The translations under genes were made by a program, and so were the position numbers. Below the pieces are notes generated by a model. It did no database searches. It was not told the DNA's origin and saw only the letters and a program-made list of their open reading frames with translations. From an uncultured Opitutales bacterium (GTDB taxonomy: Bacteria > Verrucomicrobiota > Verrucomicrobiia > Opitutales > Intestinicryptomonadaceae), in the NCBI GenBank assembly GCA_900552245.1, contig URYY01000088.1:1-9028 (forward strand): 9,028 bases of DNA, in the 5' to 3' direction. Shown here piece after piece: positions 1-5,810 of this stretch (position 1 is the first letter of the stretch; each line of letters starts with the position of its first letter).

Positions 1-1
1 T

Positions 2-346
2 GGCTGTGTGATATCTTGCGGCGGAGGTCTAGTTTGCCGGGAGGGAATGCCGGAGCTTGTCAAGTCAAAGGGAATTTCCATAGTCTTGTTTGCGGAGCCC
101 GAGGTTATATTTAAGAGGGTGCAAGGCTCGGGCAAGCGCCCGCTTCTAAATGTGCCGGACCCCCTCTCAAGAATACGCGAGCTTATGGAGGCGCGCAGAA
201 AGTTCTACAGCAGGGCGGGAATATGCGTGGGCTCAATGGGGCGCATTGAAGATGTCGAAAATCGAATAGCAAGAATTTACCTGGAGCGCGTAAGGAAGCT
301 CGAGAATGATAAAAAATTTGGGGCTAAAGCTTTTTTTAGGCCTTAA
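2..346 (+). CDS. aroK: Shikimate kinase, C-terminal part (5' end outside window)
   Basis: The reading frame is open from the left edge of the window, so the gene begins upstream. The GTG at position 8 falls in the middle of the fold and is not the start. The fragment begins with the shikimate-binding GGG loop (ISCGGGLV). The LID region follows as GSGKRPLL, whose arginine contacts ATP and phosphate in the family, and then the C-terminal helix pattern EARRKFYSRAG. This order matches the second half of AroK/AroL enzymes, which phosphorylate the 3-hydroxyl of shikimate with ATP in the chorismate pathway. The N-terminal Walker A loop must lie off the window. The tail after the last helix (LENDKKFGAKAFFRP) is slightly longer than in E. 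coli AroK. About 50 bases separate its stop from the next gene, and that gap holds a promoter-like element, so the next gene may be transcribed independently. No clear terminator is visible after the stop. Confidence 0.88.
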   Translation, partial: GCVISCGGGLVCREGMPELVKSKGISIVLFAEPEVIFKRVQGSGKRPLLNVPDPLSRIRELMEARRKFYSRAGICVGSMGRIEDVENRIARIYLERVRKLENDKKFGAKAFFRP

Positions 347-357
347 AATAATGCTAC

Positions 358-388
358 TTGACAAAATCTCGCGGCTGTAAAATATCTT
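358..388 (+). promoter_or_regulatory. Candidate sigma-70-type promoter for the def-rluD-metY operon
   Basis: A perfect -35 hexamer TTGACA lies at 358-363. The -10 is less clear. TATCTT at 383-388 (19-base spacer) and TAAAAT at 378-383 (14-base spacer) are both candidates, and neither has ideal spacing. Either would place the transcription start at or within a few bases of the ATG at 397, leaving almost no leader. The element lies in the only sizeable gap before four tightly packed rightward genes. The same TTG could be read as an upstream start codon in the frame of the 397 gene, but the promoter reading is preferred. Confidence 0.45.
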
Positions 389-396
389 CTATTCTT

Positions 397-840
397 ATGG
401 CAAAGGTAGATTTAGATTTGGTTAAAGTTGTCTTGCAAAGGGCGGAACTCGGAGACCAGGAAGTCGCAAAAATTATAGAGGATATAAATACGGAGCTAAA
501 GCTTGCTGAGGCCGAGAAGGGCGAGAAAGAACCGCCTATAAAAAAACAGTACGTTTTCCTACTGAGCGACCCGCACGGCAAATTTGATACAGATACAGAC
601 TTTGTCGGCTGGGTAGTTCAGATTCCGGAAGATGACAATCCGGCAACAGCCCTCGAAAAACTGCATCTGGCAGCCTACGACTTCAACCGCTCCACAAAGG
701 GCAGGCGCTATCCCGTGCGCACCGTCGCCGAGGCCTGCGAATTTGGCAGCGCAAAAATATACAAAGAGCAAAAAATCTGGGTAAAGAGCAAGGAGCCCGT
801 TCTCGTAGTGCGCACCGACAATAAAATTCCAACGGAGTAG
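397..840 (+). CDS. Conserved hypothetical protein, 147 aa, head of translation/methionine operon
   Basis: The start is placed at ATG 397 (MAKVDLDLVK). An in-frame TTG at 358 would add 13 residues, but it coincides with a TTGACA promoter element and the added residues look unlike protein. No Shine-Dalgarno site precedes the ATG. The first 37 residues look helical, followed by a charged linker (residues 38-50, KGEKEPPIKK). A compact mixed region comes next: YVFLLSDPHGKF (52-63), FVGWVVQIPEDDNPATALEKL (69-89) and YDFNRSTKGRR (94-104). There is no signal peptide or membrane segment, so it is probably cytoplasmic. From memory it resembles short uncharacterised proteins of Opitutae, but that is unverified. 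I recognise no catalytic motif. The stop is 6 bases before peptide deformylase, with the def ribosome-binding site inside this gene's last codons, which suggests co-transcription and perhaps translational coupling. Confidence 0.85.
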   Translation: MAKVDLDLVKVVLQRAELGDQEVAKIIEDINTELKLAEAEKGEKEPPIKKQYVFLLSDPHGKFDTDTDFVGWVVQIPEDDNPATALEKLHLAAYDFNRSTKGRRYPVRTVAEACEFGSAKIYKEQKIWVKSKEPVLVVRTDNKIPTE

Positions 841-846
841 CAAAAA

Positions 847-1455
847 ATGCAAATGCGTATAACAAAGTTTGGAGAGGAAATTTTGACAAAAGTTGCCGAG
901 GAAGTTGATATCTTCGACGGCGAATTGGAAGAGCTTGCAAACAGCATGTTCGAGACTATGTGCAACGAAAACGGCCTAGGGCTTGCCGCCCCTCAAGTGG
1001 GAGTTTCAAAGCGCATGTTTGTAATTGATATGCGCCGCAGAGCCGACGAAAATTCAGAGTGCAATTTTACTCTGGACGGCCGCTACGTGCCGCTTGAACT
1101 TGCCATGCCGCTAGTTGCCATAAATCCAGTAGTTGAAAATGCCGGCAATTATGTGGAAACAGCCGAGGAGGGCTGCCTGTCCTTCCCGGGAATTTACGAT
1201 GAGATAGAGCGCTTTTACAAAGTCAGGCTCGAATACACGGATTTGCACGGCATAAAGCACGAGATTGTGTGCGACGGGCTCTTTGCGCGCTGCGTCCAGC
1301 ATGAAAATGACCACCTAGACGGAATTACGCTTGTAGATAAGCTCACGCCAAAGCAGCTGAAAAAGCACGAAGTCAAGCTAAAGCAGCTCAAGCGCCAATC
1401 GCGCGACGAATTGAAGGCGGCAAAGAGCGAGGCCAAGGCCGCTAAAAAGCAGTAA
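847..1455 (+). CDS. def: Peptide deformylase
   Basis: This enzyme removes the N-formyl group from the initiator methionine of nascent proteins at the ribosome exit. All three family motifs are present: GLGLAAPQ (43-50), EGCLS (108-112) and the HENDH form of HExxH (152-156). C110, H152 and H156 are the expected metal ligands, and E153 is the catalytic base. At 202 aa it is longer than E. coli Def (about 169). The extra length is an insertion of roughly 20 residues between motifs 1 and 2 (about 63-88) and a lysine-rich C-terminal tail (about 168-202), probably helical, that could contact rRNA. Start ATG 847 is favoured over ATG 853 because GGAG at 834-837 lies 9 bases before it. The next gene begins one base after the stop, which implies an operon with tight coupling. 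Confidence 0.96.
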   Translation: MQMRITKFGEEILTKVAEEVDIFDGELEELANSMFETMCNENGLGLAAPQVGVSKRMFVIDMRRRADENSECNFTLDGRYVPLELAMPLVAINPVVENAGNYVETAEEGCLSFPGIYDEIERFYKVRLEYTDLHGIKHEIVCDGLFARCVQHENDHLDGITLVDKLTPKQLKKHEVKLKQLKRQSRDELKAAKSEAKAAKKQ

Positions 1456-1456
1456 G

Positions 1457-2407
1457 ATGGATCCGCGCCTTAGAGTTTACACCCACGAGGCTCCGCCAAT
1501 TAGGGCAGACAAGGCTTTGGCCGGCTTTTTAAGCGGAGAAGTCTCCCGCTCCAGGTTGGAGGAGAGCTTTGACAAGGGCGAGGTCAAAATAAATGGAGAG
1601 CCCATAGCCAAAAAGCGCATTTTAGAGACGGGCGACACTGTCGAGCTTCTGATTCCGGAATTGCCGCCCGTTGAAATTAGGCCGGTTGACATACCGGTTG
1701 AAATTCTCTATGAAGACGAAGATGTCGTGATTGTAAATAAACCCGCCGGAATGACTGTTCACCCCGGAAGCGGAACGGGCGAGGATACCCTCGTGCACGC
1801 TATGATGCACCACTGCAAGGGAAGGCTAAGCCAAGCTGGCGGGGCGATGCGCCCGGGAATTGTGCACAGGCTCGATAAAGAGACTTCCGGCGTAATGATT
1901 ATTGCAAAGACCGACGAGGCCTACTACAATCTGGTCAAGGCCTTCAGCGCAAGAGATATGGAAAAGACCTACTTGGCCCTAGTTTGCGGAGTTCCGCATT
2001 TGAGGGCCGGCACCGTAAAAAAGGCAATCGCCCGCCACCCTGAATTTAGAACCAAGATGTGTGCGACAAACGATCAAAACGGCCGCGATGCGCGCACCGA
2101 CTGGGAGATGATAGAATCTTTCGGAAGCGATGCCGCTCTTTTAAAATGCAGAATCCACACGGGGCGCACACATCAAATTAGAGTGCACTTAAGTTCCATA
2201 GGTTATCCGATAATTGGAGATTACACATACAACTTTCAGAAAAACAAGATGAAGAAAATAGAGGCTCCGAAGCGTGTTATGCTACATGCGTATTCGCTTA
2301 AGCTTATGCACCCCGTAAAAGAGTCCCTAGAGCTTTCGTTTAAGGCGGAGCCTCCGCAAGATTTTAAAAATCTAATGGAACAATTGAGAGAAACGGCAGA
2401 TCAATAA
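1457..2407 (+). CDS. rluD: RluD-family 23S rRNA pseudouridine synthase
   Basis: The protein isomerises uridine to pseudouridine in RNA. An N-terminal S4-like RNA-binding domain spans about residues 14-66 (RADKALAGFL through VKINGEPIAKKRILETGD). The RluA/RluD catalytic domain follows, with NKPAGMTVHPG (94-104), the signature HRLDKETSG (137-145, catalytic D140), RIHTGRTHQIRVHL (232-245) and the late MLHA motif (275-278). Length (316 aa) and the S4 domain fit RluD, which in E. coli modifies helix 69 of 23S rRNA (positions 1911, 1915, 1917). RluC has a similar architecture, so the exact target site is inferred. The gene starts one base after the def stop with no strong ribosome-binding site, so translation is probably coupled. 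The RNA role fits the deformylase next door. Confidence 0.92.
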   Translation: MDPRLRVYTHEAPPIRADKALAGFLSGEVSRSRLEESFDKGEVKINGEPIAKKRILETGDTVELLIPELPPVEIRPVDIPVEILYEDEDVVIVNKPAGMTVHPGSGTGEDTLVHAMMHHCKGRLSQAGGAMRPGIVHRLDKETSGVMIIAKTDEAYYNLVKAFSARDMEKTYLALVCGVPHLRAGTVKKAIARHPEFRTKMCATNDQNGRDARTDWEMIESFGSDAALLKCRIHTGRTHQIRVHLSSIGYPIIGDYTYNFQKNKMKKIEAPKRVMLHAYSLKLMHPVKESLELSFKAEPPQDFKNLMEQLRETADQ

Positions 2408-2415
2408 ATTAGCTT

Positions 2416-3690
2416 ATGAATAAGGAGAATTATCACATAGAAACTTTGGCGGTTCAAGCGGGCTACGAGCCGAAAAACGGCGAACCGAGAGTAGTTCCGA
2501 TTTGCCAGAGCACCACATTTAAATACGACTCCTGCGAGGAACTTGCAAAGCTTTTCGATTTGGATGTTGCGGGTTTTTTCTACACCCGATTGGGCAATCC
2601 AACAGTGGATTGCCTGGAAAAGAAGATGGCGGCTTTGGAGGGCGGAGTTGGCGCAATAGCCTTTTCTAGCGGTCAAGCGGCCTCAACTGCAATAATTCTA
2701 AATCTATGTGAAGCGGGCGACCACATAGTGAGTGCCTCTACAATTTACGGCGGAACTTACAATCTGTTTGCGCACAGTGCAAAGCGCCTTGGCATAGATG
2801 TCACATTTGTCGACGCAAAGGCTTCAAAGGCGGAAATTTCAGCCGCAGTAAGGCCAAATACAAAATTCCTATTCGGCGAAAGCCTATCTAATCCGAGCGT
2901 AAAAGTTTTGGACTTTGAAAAGTTTGCAGAGGTTGCGCGCGCGGCAAAAATTCCCTTCATAGTCGATAATACATTCCCGACACCGGTTCTGTGCAGACCC
3001 TTCGAATACGGCGCAAATATAGTAATGCACAGCCTCTCAAAATACGCCGACGGCCACGCCTGCTCTATGGGCGGAATCATCGTAGACAAAGGCGACTTTG
3101 ACTTTAATACGAAAAAGTTCCCCGGCTTTAGCAAGCCGGACGAGAGCTATCACGGAATGGTCTATGCGCAAAAGTTTGGCAAATTCGCCTTCCTTGCAAA
3201 GGCGCGCACGCATGTAATGCGCGATACCGGCGCAATTATGTCGCCGCTAAACGCATTCATAACAAACATGAATCTAGAGACTCTGCCGCTTAGAATGCAA
3301 AAGCATAGCGAAAACGCACAAGCTCTAGCCGAGTTCCTGGAAAAGGATGAAAACGTAGCTTGGGTTGAGTATCCGGGGCTTAAATCTTCTCCTGAAAATG
3401 CGATGGCAAAGAAGTATCTGAAAGCCTGCAGTGGAGTTTTGACATTCGGGCCAAAGGGCGGCAAGGAGAAGGCCGAGCGCTTTATGAACGCATTAAAGCT
3501 GGCTTGCCAGGTAATACACGTTGCAGACGCGCGCACAAGTGTCTTGCATCCGGCGAGCACAACGCACAGGCAGCTGTCAAATGAGGCTTTGGTCGAAACG
3601 GGAATAAAGCCCGAACTGATACGCGTAAGTGTCGGCATTGAAAATATAGACGATATTTTGCGGGATTTCTACCAGGCCTTGCGCGCTTAA
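2416..3690 (+). CDS. metY: O-acetylhomoserine sulfhydrylase (PLP-dependent, Cys/Met metabolism family)
   Basis: This cytoplasmic PLP enzyme probably makes homocysteine from O-acetylhomoserine and sulfide for methionine synthesis. It starts with the typical LAVQAGYEP (11-19). Later come YTRLGNPT (56-63), SSGQAA (84-89), the YGGTYNL region (111-117), VDNTF (183-187, D184 expected to pair with the PLP nitrogen) and HSLSKYADGHACSMGG (205-220), in which K209 should form the Schiff base. The C-terminal domain ends in RVSVGIENIDDIL, a family hallmark. The 424-aa length and the DGHA motif after the lysine favour the long sulfhydrylase clade (MetY/Met17) over the shorter MetB/MetC enzymes of about 380-400 aa. 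The exact acyl donor (acetyl or succinyl) and a methanethiol-using role cannot be fixed by eye. It lies 8 bases after the pseudouridine synthase and is followed by a strong terminator, so it is the last gene of the operon. Confidence 0.9.
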   Translation: MNKENYHIETLAVQAGYEPKNGEPRVVPICQSTTFKYDSCEELAKLFDLDVAGFFYTRLGNPTVDCLEKKMAALEGGVGAIAFSSGQAASTAIILNLCEAGDHIVSASTIYGGTYNLFAHSAKRLGIDVTFVDAKASKAEISAAVRPNTKFLFGESLSNPSVKVLDFEKFAEVARAAKIPFIVDNTFPTPVLCRPFEYGANIVMHSLSKYADGHACSMGGIIVDKGDFDFNTKKFPGFSKPDESYHGMVYAQKFGKFAFLAKARTHVMRDTGAIMSPLNAFITNMNLETLPLRMQKHSENAQALAEFLEKDENVAWVEYPGLKSSPENAMAKKYLKACSGVLTFGPKGGKEKAERFMNALKLACQVIHVADARTSVLHPASTTHRQLSNEALVETGIKPELIRVSVGIENIDDILRDFYQALRA

Positions 3691-3702
3691 TTTTTAATCG
3701 CT

Positions 3703-3735
3703 AAAAAGCCGAGCAATATTTTGCTCGGCTTTTTT
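3703..3735. terminator. Bidirectional intrinsic terminator between convergent genes
   Basis: The nine-base arms GCCGAGCAA (3708-3716) and TTGCTCGGC (3721-3729) pair around a 4-base loop. They are flanked by five A's on the left and six T's on the right. The A and T runs extend the stem and supply a U-tract in both directions. It ends the rightward metY operon and the leftward gene at 3738-4796. Confidence 0.93.
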
Positions 3736-3737
3736 AT

Positions 3738-4796
3738 TTAGTGCTCAAGTATTTCTCTATTTGATTTGTCATAGATTTCAAGTAGCTCGGCGGTATTCTG
3801 AGGGTCTGTGATAAAAGTCGGTATATTTACCATTTCGCCATTCTCATTTTTTACTTCTATAAATCCGTTAAATCCGCTGTTTGCAGCCGCCGCTTTTTCG
3901 GCAAATTCAGCACTGTCCTTTGGCGGATATTTTGCAGCTTGGTATTTTTCAAGCCTCAATTCTATAACTTTGGGCCTGTCGCAGGGGTTTTGCCTTTGCA
4001 GTTCCTTTAGCAAGAGAAGAGGCGCAAGTTCGCTTAAAGCGCTCAGTTTTTTTTCAAAGCCGTACGACGGATGCTCGCCATCGGCATATTTTTTTAGCGG
4101 TTTTTCGTCCGGAGCATACCAGAGCATATTCTCAGGGTCTCTAACTAGTCTAAATTTGGAGTTTTTACCCCAAGTTAATTCCAATTCCTGCTTGTTTAAG
4201 GTATTTAAAAGCTCTGCATAGCGGTTTAATACGAGCCTTCTCTCAACCTCGCTATTTGCCGATTCAAATTTCGCATGCAAATCGAAAAGCAATGTCACTA
4301 CCTCTTCCTCCTGAAGGATTCCGTCTCTATTTCTATCGCAGGTGCGCTTAATCTTGTAGGCGCTCGGCAGAGTTTTTAGAAATTCGTCTTTGCTAGGAAT
4401 TTTAACGGACACGGGGAAGTCCTCCTTTTGCGCTATGGTAAAGGCAGGCATTCCTCCGGTCGGCTCAATGTAAATTGTATCCCGGCCGATTTCGATTTTT
4501 GCGGGAAGTTCGCGAGCATCGTCGGCAAACTTGTCGAGGAGCGCGTATTTGTCGGAGATGGAACTAAGTTGGGTGTATTGGGCTATCAAAGCTCTGAGGA
4601 CATCGTCTGAATCCTCCTTGGGTTCGCTTTCCTCTGGCTCCGCCTTTTGCGGGGCTTGGGCTTTTACGGAATCTCGAATCTTCTTAAAGTTTGCCTGAGC
4701 CTCGCTTGCAGCCTCCGATGTGGCGTATTCAAAGGCAAATAGTGTGGGGCAGGGCAGGATTGCAATTATTGCGCATATTTTCCAAAGGCTCTTCAT
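3738..4796 (-). CDS. Exported hypothetical protein with one EF-hand loop
   Basis: I do not recognise a family. The 352-aa product begins with a signal peptide: MKSLWK, a hydrophobic core (residues 7-20), and probable cleavage after A21 (TLFA/FEY). The cysteine at 16 is preceded by proline, so it is a poor lipobox, and signal peptidase I export is more likely than a lipoprotein. An acidic, proline-containing low-complexity linker follows (residues 47-65). Residues 154-165 read DRNRDGILQEEE, a canonical 12-residue EF-hand loop with Asp at 1, Asn at 3, Asp at 5, Gly at 6 and Glu at 12, followed by a helix (VVTLLFDLHAKF). Only one loop of this quality is visible. The rest is charged and probably alpha-helical, with LWYAPDEKPLKKYADGEHPS (225-244) as a possible turn-rich segment. 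The protein is probably periplasmic or secreted and may bind calcium. It is monocistronic, bounded by a terminator on its 3' side and a gap on its 5' side. Confidence 0.85.
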   Translation of the reverse strand: MKSLWKICAIIAILPCPTLFAFEYATSEAASEAQANFKKIRDSVKAQAPQKAEPEESEPKEDSDDVLRALIAQYTQLSSISDKYALLDKFADDARELPAKIEIGRDTIYIEPTGGMPAFTIAQKEDFPVSVKIPSKDEFLKTLPSAYKIKRTCDRNRDGILQEEEVVTLLFDLHAKFESANSEVERRLVLNRYAELLNTLNKQELELTWGKNSKFRLVRDPENMLWYAPDEKPLKKYADGEHPSYGFEKKLSALSELAPLLLLKELQRQNPCDRPKVIELRLEKYQAAKYPPKDSAEFAEKAAAANSGFNGFIEVKNENGEMVNIPTFITDPQNTAELLEIYDKSNREILEH

Positions 4797-4820
4797 ATAT
4801 TTTCGACTCTTAGTTGTGGG

Positions 4821-4826
4821 ATTGTA
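4821..4826 (-). promoter_or_regulatory. Candidate -10 element for the EF-hand protein gene
   Basis: On the minus strand these bases read TACAAT, a 5/6 match to TATAAT, about 25 bases before the ATG at 4796. The AT-rich stretch upstream could act as an UP-like element, but the hexamer at -35 spacing (ATTTTA) is a poor match. No Shine-Dalgarno site lies directly before the ATG. Confidence 0.35.
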
Positions 4827-4996
4827 GGAGGATTAAAAAAAATTAAAATAAAAAAATCGAACCAGATTTAAATTTAACTGTCATAAATATTGCCGATGCA
4901 AAAGGCGCATATGTGGGTAGAACTACGTTTGATGTTTTCATATTCAGTTAATGGTTATTGCGGAGCGGACGTCCAGAGGGCGTCCGCTCTTTTTTA
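4822..4996 (+). ncRNA. Possible small rightward transcript or gene remnant ending at an orphan terminator
   Basis: No gene of normal size lies on the plus strand here, yet a strong rightward terminator ends the stretch. A weak promoter can be drawn: TTGTAG at 4822-4827, a 16-base spacer and TAAAAT at 4844-4849. That would give a transcript of about 140 bases starting near 4856. The same stretch has an open plus-strand frame from 4847 to the TAA at 4949-4951, just 11 bases before the terminator stem. It encodes about 34 residues (including LTVINIADAKGAYVGRTTF) with no ATG, and its only GTG (4913) is late. This could therefore be the 3' end of a decayed gene that kept its terminator, or a small RNA of unknown family. 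I recognise neither. The promoter, boundaries and biotype are inferences. Only the terminator is clear. Confidence 0.25.
4963..4996 (+). terminator. Strong rightward intrinsic terminator with no obvious gene upstream
   Basis: The arms GAGCGGACG (4963-4971) and CGTCCGCTC (4981-4989) pair perfectly. Two further G-C pairs plus a G-U pair can form inside, leaving a three-base loop. Six T's and TATTTT follow on the plus strand. On the minus strand the stem is followed by CGCAATAA, with no U-tract, so it acts only rightward. Confidence 0.82.
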
Positions 4997-5005
4997 TTTT
5001 TTCGC

Positions 5006-5036
5006 AAAAAAAGCCTCCAAAACTAGAGGCTTTTTT
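5006..5036. terminator. Terminator of the BI-1 family gene, possibly bidirectional
   Basis: GCCTC (5013-5017) pairs with GAGGC (5026-5030) around an 8-base loop. Seven A's on the left and six T's on the right extend the stem and supply a U-tract on either strand. It lies 20 bases past the leftward BI-1 stop, which is its most likely client. It also backs up the rightward terminator at 4963-4996. Confidence 0.82.
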
Positions 5037-5056
5037 AAAATCTGAGACCTTTTTAG

Positions 5057-5758
5057 TTAGCGCCTCGAATTTAAAAGAAGGCGCAAGATGTAAAAGTACA
5101 GCAATATAACCGATGCGAAAAGCCCCATTGCTGCCGCGACATACTGATTTGTGTCGTACCTTTTAAAAATCATTCCCGTTTCGTAGAGAATGGAGGCGCT
5201 GGCAAGAACTATCATTGCAAGCGAAAACCAAGTTCCAAGCTCGAACTTAAAAAGTACAGCGCACACGATAAACCCGAGGGCAATCCAAGATACCGTTATT
5301 ATGGACCCCCTCAAAAAGGAGAAGTCCGATTTTGTAAAAAGAACCACGCACGTAAGCCCGGCAAGCATTGCAATAGTCATTATCCCCGCCTGGACAATCG
5401 CATCCGGAGCTATCGCCTCAGCTACGAGCATAAGCGGGAGGAAAACTATGGCATTTATTATCACATAGAGGCTGAGCCCAGCGTATTGCATTCCGAGCGA
5501 ACTGGGATTTCTCGACCACTTGTCGGCCAAGTAAGAAGCGCCTATAAAAAGCAACATCACAAATATCCACATGTTGCCCTGGGTCATCTTCTGCGCCAGT
5601 GCCAGTGAGGGCGTCCAATTTAAAAGGAAGGCTTCAATCGCGGCAAAGCCGCCAAGAGCCAGCACCAAATTTAGGTAGGTTTTCTTTATAAAACTTGCGC
5701 GTTCAAGGTTTTCGCTCCTCGAAAGCCCGGAGTTCACATTTTCTATATAGTCGTTCAT
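5057..5758 (-). CDS. Bax inhibitor-1/YccA family membrane protein
   Basis: The protein has 233 aa and about seven hydrophobic helices (roughly 28-46, 62-78, 94-114, 121-141, 150-172, 175-193 and 205-228). This is the topology of the BI-1/TMBIM family of inner-membrane proteins, linked to calcium leak or modulation of the FtsH protease. Supporting family signatures are GASYLADKWS (73-82), SASILYETGMIF (187-198) and the ending AAMGLFASVILLYFYILRLL. In characterised members such as B. subtilis YetJ, paired aspartates in the last two helices form the pH sensor. Here the first is E193, and the second position appears to be Y223, so the switch may be absent. The conserved ending suggests a natural subfamily rather than damage. 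Start ATG 5758 has no evident Shine-Dalgarno site. A promoter-like pair lies in the 52-base gap upstream and a terminator downstream, so it is probably monocistronic. The precise physiological role is unknown. Confidence 0.9.
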   Translation of the reverse strand: MNDYIENVNSGLSRSENLERASFIKKTYLNLVLALGGFAAIEAFLLNWTPSLALAQKMTQGNMWIFVMLLFIGASYLADKWSRNPSSLGMQYAGLSLYVIINAIVFLPLMLVAEAIAPDAIVQAGIMTIAMLAGLTCVVLFTKSDFSFLRGSIITVSWIALGFIVCAVLFKFELGTWFSLAMIVLASASILYETGMIFKRYDTNQYVAAAMGLFASVILLYFYILRLLLNSRR

Positions 5759-5779
5759 ATTGCAATTTTAACTTAAATA

Positions 5780-5807
5780 TTTATAGTAAATAGCACAGCG
5801 CATGCAA
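5780..5807 (-). promoter_or_regulatory. Candidate promoter of the BI-1 family gene
   Basis: Read on the minus strand, TTGCAT (5807-5802) and TATAAA (5785-5780) are separated by 16 bases. Transcription would start near 5773, giving a leader of about 15 bases before the ATG at 5758. It lies in the short gap after the ion channel stop, so the BI-1 gene can be expressed independently of the channel gene. Confidence 0.5.
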
Positions 5808-5810
5808 GTT

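Noticed and set aside
314..346. Possible hairpin GGGCTAAA / TTTAGGCC at the end of the shikimate kinase gene.
   Set aside because: The pairing needs a bulge, lies inside the coding region and is not followed by a U-tract on the plus strand, so it is not a convincing terminator.
4843..4941. Minus-strand ORF of 32 residues starting with an ATG at 4941, in the gap before the EF-hand protein gene.
   Set aside because: It has no ribosome-binding site, an AT-rich low-complexity end (IFLF) and lies opposite an equally plausible plus-strand frame. There is too little evidence to call a gene.
4896..5044. Plus-strand ORF from the ATG at 4896 running through both terminators.
   Set aside because: It reads straight through a strong hairpin and U-tract and its sequence is unlike a normal protein.
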